A DNA stretch of 64,000 nt, taken from positions 186,001 to 250,000 of the forward strand of contig NZ_VLLE01000007.1 of NCBI RefSeq assembly GCF_007830055.1, in the 5' to 3' direction. Under the pieces are notes generated by a model. That model saw only the letters and a program-made list of their open reading frames with translations. It had not been told where the DNA came from and did not search any database. The number at the start of each line of letters is the position of its first letter. Positions within the stretch are counted from its first letter, which is position 1. The DNA is from Lacibacter cauensis (GTDB taxonomy: Bacteria > Bacteroidota > Bacteroidia > Chitinophagales > Chitinophagaceae). Positions 16,736 through 24,837 of this stretch are shown here, in pieces. The translations under genes and the position numbers were made by a program.

Positions 16736-17437
16736 ATGCTGATAGCATCGAACGTTACAAAAACATTTGGCAAACTGAAAGCACTCGACAACGTGAGTGT
16801 TACCTGCAATAAAGGGCAAACCATTGCATTGATTGGTCCTAATGGAAGTGGTAAAACAACATTGATTAAAACTATGCTGGGCATGGTTGTTCCCGACAGC
16901 GGCTTTATCACCTTCGATCAACACAATATTCTGCATAGCTGGCATTACCGTGAACGTATTGGTTATATGCCGCAGATTGGCCGTTACCCCGATAATATGA
17001 CTATTGCACAGGTGATGGACATGATGAAAGACATTCGCAAAAGTGATGTACTCGATGAAGACCTGGTAAATGAGTTTAATCTGCCGGCACTGGCGCATAA
17101 GAAAATGCGTACACTCAGCGGTGGTACGCGGCAAAAAGTAAGTGCATCGTTGGCTTTTCTGTTTAACCCCGATGTGTTGATCCTTGATGAACCAACAGCA
17201 GGTCTCGATCCGCTGTCGTCGGAAATTCTCAAGCAAAAAATCGTTGCTGAAAAGGAAAAAGGGAAACTCATTTTAATCACATCGCACATCCTCAGTGAAC
17301 TCGATGACTTGGTAACAGAGATCATTTACATGCAGGAAGGTAAACTGCAGTTTCATAAAAGTATAGCACAGTTGCAAGAGGATACCGGCCAGGTAAAACT
17401 TACCCAGGCTATTGCACATGTAATGAAGACACATTAA
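16736..17437 (+). CDS. nosF: ABC transporter ATPase NosF
   Basis: 233 residues, full length for NosF. Walker A is GPNGSGKT (K40), the signature is LSGGTRQK, Walker B is LILDEPTAGLDP, and the switch histidine lies in ITSHILSEL. It energises the NosDFY complex that matures the CuZ centre of nitrous oxide reductase; the nucleotide-binding domain is cytoplasmic and pairs with NosY. It starts 3 bp after nosD and is followed 10 bp later by nosY, in the usual D-F-Y order. Confidence 0.95.
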   Translation: MLIASNVTKTFGKLKALDNVSVTCNKGQTIALIGPNGSGKTTLIKTMLGMVVPDSGFITFDQHNILHSWHYRERIGYMPQIGRYPDNMTIAQVMDMMKDIRKSDVLDEDLVNEFNLPALAHKKMRTLSGGTRQKVSASLAFLFNPDVLILDEPTAGLDPLSSEILKQKIVAEKEKGKLILITSHILSELDDLVTEIIYMQEGKLQFHKSIAQLQEDTGQVKLTQAIAHVMKTH

Positions 17438-17447
17438 ACAACTCACC

Positions 17448-18215
17448 ATGCGTACCATTGTAAAATATGTCATGCTCGATTTGCTCAAGAACCGTATTGT
17501 AATGGGTTACACCCTGTTGTTGCTGGTTCTATCCTTCGGTATGTTCAGCATCGATGAAAACTCAACCAAGGGCGTTTTAAGCCTTATGAATATTGCACTC
17601 ATTTTTGTACCACTCATCAGTATTATTTTTTCAACGATCTATGTTTATAATTCCGCAGAGTTTATTGAATTATTAGTGGCACAACCGTTAAAGCGGAAAA
17701 CATTGTGGTTGAGTATCTACAGCGGTCTTGCGTTATCGCTTGCTGTTGCCTTTTTAATTGGGGTAGGAGTGCCTGTGCTTATTTACGAAAGTTCTGCTAC
17801 GGGGCTTATACTGGTTGTTTCCGGATTATTTCAAACACTCATTTTTACAGGCATTGCTTTGCTGGCCTCTGTAAAAACAAGAGATAAGGCAAAAGGCATT
17901 GGCGTATCAATTTTAACTTGGTTTGTATTTACATTGATTTACGATGCAATAGTGATGTTATTGCTTTTCCAGTTCAGCGATTACCCCTTGGAGAAGCCAA
18001 TGATTGCATTAACCATGCTGAATCCGGTTGATCTTTCACGCATCTTAATCTTATTAAAGCTGGATATTTCTGCAATGATGGGTTATACCGGTGCCGTGTT
18101 TAACGAATTCTTCGGCGGGCAGCTTGGTATGTTGGTATCGGCTATTGTATTGTTATTATGGACAACGGTGCCTGTTTGGTTGTCTGTAAAACAGTTTCAG
18201 AAAAAGGATCTCTAA
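17448..18215 (+). CDS. nosY: ABC transporter permease NosY
   Basis: 255 residues with six predicted transmembrane helices, among them MGYTLLLLVLSFGMFSI, IALIFVPLISIIFSTIYVY, LSLAVAFLIGVGVPVLIY and LGMLVSAIVLLLWTTVPVW. The ABC-2-type permease motif region FIELLVAQPLKRKTLW, which couples to the ATPase, is well conserved in NosY. It forms the membrane part of NosDFY for CuZ assembly. It is the last nos gene; the truncated hemoglobin gene starts 104 bp later with no terminator visible between them. Confidence 0.94.
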   Translation: MRTIVKYVMLDLLKNRIVMGYTLLLLVLSFGMFSIDENSTKGVLSLMNIALIFVPLISIIFSTIYVYNSAEFIELLVAQPLKRKTLWLSIYSGLALSLAVAFLIGVGVPVLIYESSATGLILVVSGLFQTLIFTGIALLASVKTRDKAKGIGVSILTWFVFTLIYDAIVMLLLFQFSDYPLEKPMIALTMLNPVDLSRILILLKLDISAMMGYTGAVFNEFFGGQLGMLVSAIVLLLWTTVPVWLSVKQFQKKDL

Positions 18216-18319
18216 TTACGCCTTTTCTTTTGTACGCAGTTTTTAAAAACACAACTGCTGCAATACTAAAATCTGTATGCTGGTTTTAGTGTGATGTGAA
18301 AAACAAAAAAGGTTAACAC

Positions 18320-18715
18320 ATGAAAAAAGATATTGAAACAACAGAGGATATTGTGTTATTGGTAAACAGCTTTTACGAAAAGGTAAAGCAGGATAACAGT
18401 ATCAGCTTTTTCTTTACCAAAGTCGTGCCGGTGAATTGGGAAAAGCATCTGCCGGTAATGTACAGGTTTTGGGAGAATATTATTTTTCACAGTGGTGGTT
18501 ACGTTGGTAATCCTATGCTTGTGCATGCACAACTTAGTGCCAGGCATACCATGCAGCCATCGCACTTCGAAAAATGGATAGCGTTGTTCAATGCAACGGT
18601 AGATGAGTTGTTTGAAGGGGCCAATGCAGCGCTAGCCAAGCAACGAGCACACTCCATAGCTACTGTTATGCAAATAAAAATTGCGGCATCACCAAACGAT
18701 CAACCTGTTTATTAA
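18320..18715 (+). CDS. Group III truncated hemoglobin
   Basis: 131 residues, the size of group III (trHbP/Ctb-like) truncated hemoglobins. FYEKVKQDNSISFFFTK and VPVNWEKHLPVMYRFWENIIF are the characteristic B/E-helix region with the conserved W and F residues, and H69 in MLVHAQL is the expected proximal heme ligand, followed by SHFEKWIALF. These cytoplasmic globins bind O2 and NO; some protect against nitrosative stress. It sits 104 bp downstream of nosY and upstream of a bidirectional terminator, so it can be read through from the nos operon, which fits NO protection during denitrification (inference). No Crp/Fnr operator is visible directly upstream. Confidence 0.9.
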   Translation: MKKDIETTEDIVLLVNSFYEKVKQDNSISFFFTKVVPVNWEKHLPVMYRFWENIIFHSGGYVGNPMLVHAQLSARHTMQPSHFEKWIALFNATVDELFEGANAALAKQRAHSIATVMQIKIAASPNDQPVY

Positions 18716-18735
18716 ACAATTGTTTTTTACAAACG

Positions 18736-18764
18736 AAAGAGGCATCCGGTTTGGATGCCTCTTT
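18736..18764. terminator. Bidirectional Rho-independent terminator
   Basis: 12-bp perfect stem AAAGAGGCATCC / GGATGCCTCTTT with a 5-nt loop, A-rich before and T-rich after. It separates the convergent truncated hemoglobin and fasciclin genes and marks the end of the nos transcription unit. Confidence 0.88.
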
Positions 18765-18788
18765 TGGTATGGTTCATTCAAAGGATTA

Positions 18789-19343
18789 TTATTTTGCAGG
18801 AGGAAGTAATACACCATCTGTTACATAAATGATTCCGTTTGACGCCGGGATAGTAGCAACAATGTTAATGCCGTTTACTGTCATTTTCCCATCCTTATTG
18901 CCTATAGTAATGTTTTGTCCGCTGGCCATGCCGTAGGTAAGTCCATCGCTCATTAATGCGTCTTTTAATACACCAACATACACATGGTATTCTAAAATAC
19001 TGCGAAGTTTGTCTTTATTCTCGGGCTTCAGTAAATCATCCAATGTTCCGGCAGGTAATTTGTCGAAGGCTGCATTGGTGGGCGCAAAAACAGTAAAGGG
19101 ACCGGCATTGGAAATAACATCCACATACTCGGCTGCTTTTAAAGCAGCAACCAATGTGCTGTGATCTTTACTGCCTGCTGCAATTTTTACAATGTCTTTG
19201 GCCGATTCATTGTCTTCTACAGTTGATTGGCCACCATCGGCGGCGGTTGTGGTTGCGGCAGCTGCTGTGTTACTGTCGGCAGCGTTATTGCAGGAAATGC
19301 AAATACCCAGCGCTATGGCCGGAAGTATAAAACGATAATTCAT
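18789..19343 (-). CDS. Fasciclin (FAS1) domain lipoprotein
   Basis: 184 residues. The N-terminus carries a hydrophobic segment and Cys at position 18 in CISCNN (probable lipobox), followed by an Ala/Thr/Asp-rich linker to about residue 50. The rest is one FAS1 domain with its two signature blocks: GPFTVFAPTNAAFDKLP (H1 region) and LEYHVYVGVL, ending NGIIYVTDGVLLPP (H2 region). FAS1 domains mediate surface adhesion or protein interaction. The gene is monocistronic between a terminator and a Crp/Fnr-type operator whose centre lies at about -41.5, so it appears co-regulated with the nos operon. A link of fasciclin proteins to denitrification conditions is unexplained. Confidence 0.9.
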   Translation of the reverse strand: MNYRFILPAIALGICISCNNAADSNTAAAATTTAADGGQSTVEDNESAKDIVKIAAGSKDHSTLVAALKAAEYVDVISNAGPFTVFAPTNAAFDKLPAGTLDDLLKPENKDKLRSILEYHVYVGVLKDALMSDGLTYGMASGQNITIGNKDGKMTVNGINIVATIPASNGIIYVTDGVLLPPAK

Positions 19344-19385
19344 AAACAGGGGTTAATGGTTTAAACAAATGTGTATTTATCACAT

Positions 19386-19456
19386 CGAAACTAAAAAAGC
19401 CCTTGGCAACACTTTATGATTGAAGTCATATTCAACTGAACTTTCTGCTAACTTTG
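19386..19456. promoter_or_regulatory. Divergent Crp/Fnr-type operator with -7 boxes on both sides
   Basis: Operator TATGATTGAAGTCATA at 19415-19430. On the minus strand 21 bp separate it from TAGTTTCG (19393-19386), the same register as at 11826, serving the fasciclin gene. On the plus strand a perfect TAACTTTG lies at 19449-19456, 18 bp away, serving the small membrane protein gene at 19481. Confidence 0.6.
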
Positions 19457-19480
19457 TTGTTGCTAGTTAAAAAATGTTTT

Positions 19481-19657
19481 ATGGGAATTCTACGCCAGGT
19501 TGCTGAATATCTTTACATCAAAAAGCCCGATCCCAACCAGGAGAAAACGCAATGGATGAAATACATGCATGGCATTAACCGCATCTCCATTTTTGTATTT
19601 CTGTTTGCGATGTTGGTATTGCTGGTGCGTTATGTTATACTGCCTTTATTCCGCTGA
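19481..19657 (+). CDS. Small single-pass membrane protein (DUF6728-like)
   Basis: 58 residues from the ATG at 19481; an upstream TTG at 19454 lies only a few bases from the -7 box and is rejected. The N-terminal half is soluble and charged (YLYIKKPDPNQEKTQWMKYMHG), the C-terminal half one transmembrane helix (ISIFVFLFAMLVLLVRYVIL). The pattern YIKK-DPN followed by a membrane anchor is that of a small Bacteroidota-specific family, which I recall as DUF6728. Its last 23 bases overlap the 3' end of lpxB on the other strand. Function unknown. Confidence 0.7.
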   Translation: MGILRQVAEYLYIKKPDPNQEKTQWMKYMHGINRISIFVFLFAMLVLLVRYVILPLFR

Positions 19658-20759
19658 GAATTGCTTTTGCAGCTGCCGACGAGGCATGGCCGCCTGCCTG
19701 TAAAACGGCACGGAGTTGTTTGTAATGCTGCAACATGTGTGCACGCTTTTCTGCACCGGGAAGTATAGCCCGTAATTCCTGTGTAAGATTTTCGGTATTC
19801 ATTTCGTGCTGAATCAATTCTTTTACTACCTCTTTATCCATGATGAGGTTCACCAGCGAAATGTATTTGATGTTGATTAAACGCTTTGCTATCTGGTAGC
19901 TTATTTCGTTACCCTTGTAGCATACAACTTCAGGTACTTCAAACAATGCTGTTTCCAATGTAGCAGTGCCCGATGTTACCAATGCAGCAGTGGCATGATG
20001 CAGTAACGAATAGGTTTGGTTACTTACGTACGAAACATTGGTGTAGGGTGTTAACAGCTCATCGTAAAACGAACTGTCGAGCCCAGGCGCTTTTGCTACA
20101 ATAAACTGGTAATCGGGAAACTGCTTGCTTACTTCCAGCATAACGGGAAGTTTTTTTAAGATTTCCTGTTTGCGGCTGCCGGGTAATAGGGCGATGATGG
20201 GTTTTGAATGATTGCCTGTGTGTTGAAGTGTTTGCGCATCTTCAGATTTAAAGCGATCAATTTCTTCCATTAACGGATGGCCCACATATTCTACGTTCCA
20301 GTTCCACTTTGTTTGATAGTACGGCTGTTCAAATGGAAGAATCACCAGCATCTGATCAATGCATTGTTTCATCATCTTCACCCTGTTTTCCTTCCATGCC
20401 CATACCTGTGGTGAGATGTAGTACACCACACGAATGTTTTGCGCTTTGACCCATTTGGCAATACGTAAGTTAAAGCCGGGATAATCTATTAAAATAAGCA
20501 CATCGGGTTGATGCGCAAGAATATCTTCTTTACAAAAAGCAAGGTTGCTGAAAATAGTACGGATGTTTTTCAACACTTCCACAAAACCCATAAAGGCAAG
20601 ATCACGGTAATGCTTTACCAAAGTAGCACCTGCTGCCTGCATTTTTTCGCCACCCCAGCAACGGATCACTGCTTCATGATCGTTATGGTGCAGTTCTTTA
20701 ATCAGGTTACTGCCGTGTAAATCTCCGCTTGCTTCGCCTGCTATAATGTAATACTTCAT
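19635..20759 (-). CDS. lpxB: Lipid-A-disaccharide synthase
   Basis: 374 residues, full length. LpxB, a GT-B glycosyltransferase (GT19), joins UDP-2,3-diacylglucosamine and lipid X to make the tetraacyl disaccharide of lipid A at the inner face of the cytoplasmic membrane. Recognisable blocks are the N-terminal YIIAGEASGDLHGSNL, the PDVLILIDYPGFNLRIAKW strand, YYISPQVWAWKENRVKMM, FEQPYYQTKWNWNVEYVGHPL, and LVTSGTATLETALFEVPEVVCYK near the sugar-nucleotide site. It is transcribed without obvious partners; surE, often near lpxB in this phylum, is about 6 kb away. The 3' end overlaps the convergent small membrane protein gene. Confidence 0.96.
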   Translation of the reverse strand: MKYYIIAGEASGDLHGSNLIKELHHNDHEAVIRCWGGEKMQAAGATLVKHYRDLAFMGFVEVLKNIRTIFSNLAFCKEDILAHQPDVLILIDYPGFNLRIAKWVKAQNIRVVYYISPQVWAWKENRVKMMKQCIDQMLVILPFEQPYYQTKWNWNVEYVGHPLMEEIDRFKSEDAQTLQHTGNHSKPIIALLPGSRKQEILKKLPVMLEVSKQFPDYQFIVAKAPGLDSSFYDELLTPYTNVSYVSNQTYSLLHHATAALVTSGTATLETALFEVPEVVCYKGNEISYQIAKRLINIKYISLVNLIMDKEVVKELIQHEMNTENLTQELRAILPGAEKRAHMLQHYKQLRAVLQAGGHASSAAAKAILSGIKAV

Positions 20760-20817
20760 GAGGCTGCTAAGGTAAGCACTGCTGCTGAGATGATAAACCG
20801 CAGTTGTTTGTTGGGGC

Positions 20818-23800
20818 TCAGAGAGGAATAGCGGCTTGTATTGTGCATCCTTTTCCCGGGGCAGATTGGATGGTTACATCGCCATTTAAAAACAGTATCC
20901 TGCGGCGAATGTTTTCCATGCCAATACCTTCTTTCTTTTGTTTCATATCGAAGCCTTTACCGTTATCGGTAATTTTCAATAAGAGCCCGGTCTTTGTTTT
21001 TGTTACTGCTACCTGCACCTCAGTAGGATCGGCATGTTTGTGAATATTGGTAAGCTGCTCCTGTAAAATACGGAAGATGGCTGTACGCACTTCCGTACTC
21101 ATAATTTTTTTGTGTAGGCGGTTGTCTACAGTAATCAACACTTTACAATGTTCATCGAACTGCATACTGTTCACAATGGTTGAAATGGTATCGGTGAGTT
21201 CCAGTTCTTCATCAATAGTTGGGGCTAACTGATGCGAAAGACGTCTTAGTTCATGTACGGCATCTTTCAGGTATACCGAAACTCTTTGCAGAATTTCGGC
21301 GAGCATATCTTTTTGATCGAGCTTGTGTTTGGCCAGTTCCAGGTTTATTTGCGATGCTGCAATAATTTGCTTTACGTTATCGTGTAATTCCATACCTATC
21401 TGCTGCCGCTCTCGTTCCTGCGCATCAATGATTGCTTTATTGGTGCGTTGTTCTTCTTCTTTGAGGTAGGTGATATCCTGCATTGCACCAATGATACGCA
21501 CCGCTTCGTTTTCGTTATCGTAAATAACGAATGCACGGTCGTAAATATTTTTGTAGGTGCCATCTGCACAACGGAAGCGGTATTCTTCTGTAATTACTTT
21601 TTGTTTCTTTACAAAAGCGGAATCTAATTTGGCCGCAATTTTCGGATAGTCATCCGGATGAATATTTTCTCTCCACCACGCATCAATATCCTGTATTTCT
21701 TCAATGTTATAACCAAGCATGGTTTTAATACCGTTGCTGTAGGTGATTTTATTGGTACGCAAATCTCTGTCCCAGATGGTATCGCTTGTTGCCTGTGAAA
21801 GTATTTCGTATTGTTCGTTGGCAATTTTTACTTTTTCTTCTGCAATTTTCTTTGCTGTAATATCGCTGCGGATACTGATAAACTGAAATACTTCTCCATA
21901 ACTGTTTATAAAAGGAACAATCGTTGTATCTACCCAAAAGAATTCACCCGTTTTCGATTTTTCTTTTATCTCTCCACGCCAAACTTTGCCGCTTTTAACG
22001 GTTTCCCATAACTCGGTAAAGAACGATTTCGGATGATAGCCCGAGTTTAATTGACGATGATCGATGTTACGCAATTCTTCCTGCGAATAACCGGCCACAC
22101 GGCAGAAGTTTTCGTTTGCATAAAGTATACGTCCGTCACTATCAGATATATCAACCAGCGATGATTGGTCGAGCGCAAACTGATAATCTCTGACAAGTTT
22201 TTCGTTTTTAACAAATTCACTTAGGTCGTGTACAATTAAGCTGGCGTATTGCTCACCATGCTCATCGGTAAAAATAGAAGAACTTACTCTTGCAGGAAAG
22301 TGCGTACCATCTTTTCGTATTTGTGTAAATTCTGCAACAGCAAAACCTTTTTCTGCACGTTTCTTTAAAAAGTCTGCTAAACGTGGGTCGTTAACATCTA
22401 CAACTCCATTTCTGCCAATTGTTTTAATTTCTTCTTCGGTACGTTGGTACATTTTGCAGGCAGCTCTGTTTGCAGAATGGATAGAGCCATCCGGAGAGGT
22501 AAGCAAAATACCATCTACACTCGAATCGAAAAACGCCTGTGTTAATGCCAGGCTTTCGTTCAACCTGACTTCAGTAATTTTTCGTTGCTCCTCTTTCTCT
22601 ATATTTTCAATGGCAAACGAAATGTCTTCAGCTGCATCTTTTATTAATTCAATTTCAGTATCTCCAAAAAAATAAGGTTGGGGTGCATAAACAGTTAAAG
22701 CACCAATGGGGTTTCCGAATTTTTTTATTGCAATCGACATGGAAGAGTGGTAGCCTCTCTTTAATTGTTCCTCACGCCATGGCGCAAGATCGGGATTTGT
22801 TGTAACATCCTGGCAAATATAATAACCGCCTTTTCTTATGGCCGTACCTGTGGGGCCTTTTCCTTCTTCTGCATATTCATTAACCGATATTTTTTTTATG
22901 ATTGAGAGATAACCTTCTTCGTGGCCGGCCTTTGCCACATCGTTTACAAAACCGGTTTGCTCATCAACAATGCCTATCCATGCCATGCGGAAACGGCCAT
23001 GCTTTACCGCCAGTTCGCAAATGGATTGAAATAGTTGCTGTTGATCTCTTGTACGTACAATCAACTCATTGAGCTGACTGATGAAGGCATACAAACGGGT
23101 TATTTTATTCAGGTCTTCTGTTCGTTCAATTACTTTTGTTTCAAGGGTAGTAGCTAAATCACGCAGCTCGGTTACATTCTTATTTACAATGAGAATTTCG
23201 TTCAGAAATGTTTCATTCTTTATTACCGCTGATGCCGTAGTTAATACAAATATTTGTTGGCCTTTTTTTGTTACATGCGAAATTTCTGTTTGTACACTGC
23301 CTGTAATTTTTACCTGTTCAATGATCTGTTCGGGAGAAAGACTTAAATATTTGCTTTGCAATAGTTTGCCAATATGTTTGCCAACGGCCTCCGCCTCTGT
23401 ATAGCCATAAACAGTTTCTGCACCTTTATTCCATTTCTTTATGATCAGATTTTCATCAATTGAAATAATTGCATCAGTTATACTGTTCAGCAATGCGTTA
23501 TTATAGTGCAAGAGCTCTTCCGTTTTACGCCTGCTACGGATGTTTCTTAAAGCCACAATAATCAGAATAGACGAAAGAAAAAGTGTAACGATGAGAATAA
23601 TATAAAACTGCTTTGAAATTCGGATAAGTGATTGTTCACTTTTTTTATTTTGCAGGTTTAAATATCCCTTTTCAGTATTGTCGCTTTGCTCAAGAAGTTG
23701 TTTTATTTCGCCGGTATAAAGTACGCCTCTGCCTTGTTGAATAAGTTCGAGTGTTTTTGGTAAACCATATTGGCGGCGCATGTTAATTACACTGTCAGAA

Positions 23801-24183
23801 AACGAAAGCCTTTTGTTTAAGATTAGCTCCAGCGAGTCTGCCTTGGTCTTTAGTTCAGGGTGCTCAAGCATTGTTTGTTTTAATGCTGTCAAGTATTGCT
23901 TTATGGGGGAAAGGGTTGCTGCTTGTTGTTTTAAGTAAGTTGAGTCGCCAGTTAATGCGTACCCTCTGGTAGCGGTTTCGTTTTTTAACAGTACAGCAAG
24001 TAATTCCTGGGAATGATCTATAGCAGATCTTGTATGCTCATTTCTTACTTGTAAATCGTGTAAGTTTTTTTGCTCAATACTGGCAAAATAAAAGACAACG
24101 GTTATGCATATCAGCAACAGAATTGCTGTTAAGGATAAAATGGTATCTGTCTTCAATTTTACATTCATGGATCGGGTAAACAT
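20818..24183 (-). CDS. CHASE3-PAS-GAF-PAS multi-sensor histidine kinase (NarX/DesK type)
   Basis: 1121 residues. Order: transmembrane helix (about 14-32), periplasmic CHASE3 domain (about 36-180; NETATRGYALTGDSTYL is its typical block), second helix (about 193-212), PAS (about 225-340), GAF (about 375-545), three more PAS domains (about 555-665, 670-790, 795-915), HisKA_3 dimerisation domain with the phosphoacceptor H934 in IGMELHDNVKQ, and a HATPase domain with DNGKGF and GIGMENI (about 1030-1121). The ERERQQIGMELHD block is typical of two-component kinases that pair with LuxR/NarL-type regulators. No response regulator gene is in the window, so this is an orphan. The signals sensed are not predictable. 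A -7 box lies 20 bp upstream. Confidence 0.93.
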   Translation of the reverse strand: MFTRSMNVKLKTDTILSLTAILLLICITVVFYFASIEQKNLHDLQVRNEHTRSAIDHSQELLAVLLKNETATRGYALTGDSTYLKQQAATLSPIKQYLTALKQTMLEHPELKTKADSLELILNKRLSFSDSVINMRRQYGLPKTLELIQQGRGVLYTGEIKQLLEQSDNTEKGYLNLQNKKSEQSLIRISKQFYIILIVTLFLSSILIIVALRNIRSRRKTEELLHYNNALLNSITDAIISIDENLIIKKWNKGAETVYGYTEAEAVGKHIGKLLQSKYLSLSPEQIIEQVKITGSVQTEISHVTKKGQQIFVLTTASAVIKNETFLNEILIVNKNVTELRDLATTLETKVIERTEDLNKITRLYAFISQLNELIVRTRDQQQLFQSICELAVKHGRFRMAWIGIVDEQTGFVNDVAKAGHEEGYLSIIKKISVNEYAEEGKGPTGTAIRKGGYYICQDVTTNPDLAPWREEQLKRGYHSSMSIAIKKFGNPIGALTVYAPQPYFFGDTEIELIKDAAEDISFAIENIEKEEQRKITEVRLNESLALTQAFFDSSVDGILLTSPDGSIHSANRAACKMYQRTEEEIKTIGRNGVVDVNDPRLADFLKKRAEKGFAVAEFTQIRKDGTHFPARVSSSIFTDEHGEQYASLIVHDLSEFVKNEKLVRDYQFALDQSSLVDISDSDGRILYANENFCRVAGYSQEELRNIDHRQLNSGYHPKSFFTELWETVKSGKVWRGEIKEKSKTGEFFWVDTTIVPFINSYGEVFQFISIRSDITAKKIAEEKVKIANEQYEILSQATSDTIWDRDLRTNKITYSNGIKTMLGYNIEEIQDIDAWWRENIHPDDYPKIAAKLDSAFVKKQKVITEEYRFRCADGTYKNIYDRAFVIYDNENEAVRIIGAMQDITYLKEEEQRTNKAIIDAQERERQQIGMELHDNVKQIIAASQINLELAKHKLDQKDMLAEILQRVSVYLKDAVHELRRLSHQLAPTIDEELELTDTISTIVNSMQFDEHCKVLITVDNRLHKKIMSTEVRTAIFRILQEQLTNIHKHADPTEVQVAVTKTKTGLLLKITDNGKGFDMKQKKEGIGMENIRRRILFLNGDVTIQSAPGKGCTIQAAIPL

Positions 24184-24202
24184 TTTGATTATGAGCGCTA
24201 TT

Positions 24203-24210
24203 CAAAAATA
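24203..24210 (-). promoter_or_regulatory. -7 box of the histidine kinase gene
   Basis: TATTTTTG on the minus strand, an exact TAnnTTTG, about 20 bp upstream of the kinase start. A TTG in the ideal -33 position is not visible. Confidence 0.4.
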
Positions 24211-24785
24211 TGATTGTGCAGATTTTAGTTACGGTTCAATCGTTTTTTTATCTTGTTTTAATGGTTAGGTATAAAAAAAAGAAGGTAGTAAAGATTACCT
24301 TTTATCTAATGTAAAATACTGACAAGTTTAAATTGTACAAATGACTTTCTTAAGTAAGGTAAAAATACTTGACCTTGTTCAATCAAAACTGTAAAGAAAT
24401 TAAACGTTGCAATGGATAATAAGGGAATAATATATTGATGCGTTTGTGTTGCAATTCCTGCACAATGCTAAGGTATTAACAAGTTTAATAACGTAGTTTT
24501 TAACTTATCTATGCAATAACTGCCCCTTAAAAAAAGAGCTGTTTCAGCCATTGGCCATCATACAGAATAATTTCTGAAAGCCATGACAGTAAAGGCTTTT
24601 AATAAAATGTTATGAAATTTAAGGCCATTAAATGAGCCTGTATTTGACTTGGGCAGGGGTTTATGCCGTTGTACTTTTGCCTTGTCAATGAAACAAAATG
24701 CGTTTCGGATCCGTACCAAATCTCCGGAGTTATTAATTTGACAGTCCTGCTTGCTCCAACGATACTTGTTCCACTACTGCGATTA
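24211..24785. other. Long AT-rich intergenic region without recognised genes
   Basis: About 575 bp between two divergent genes. I find no tRNA, no convincing reading frame (the longest antisense frame, 24599-24850, is low-complexity and overlaps the next gene's start), no terminator and no clear repeat. It may hold a long 5' leader or an unrecognised small RNA. Confidence 0.5.
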
Positions 24786-24814
24786 TTGCCTGTGAAAAGA
24801 GAAACAACAATTTG
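24786..24814 (+). promoter_or_regulatory. Putative promoter of the small secreted protein gene
   Basis: TTG at 24786-24788 and ACAATTTG at 24807-24814, 21 bp apart start to start as in the TTG/TAnnTTTG promoters of the phylum. The ATG follows 23 bp later at 24838. Confidence 0.35.
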
Positions 24815-24837
24815 TAAAAATTTAAAAGCATAGAAAA

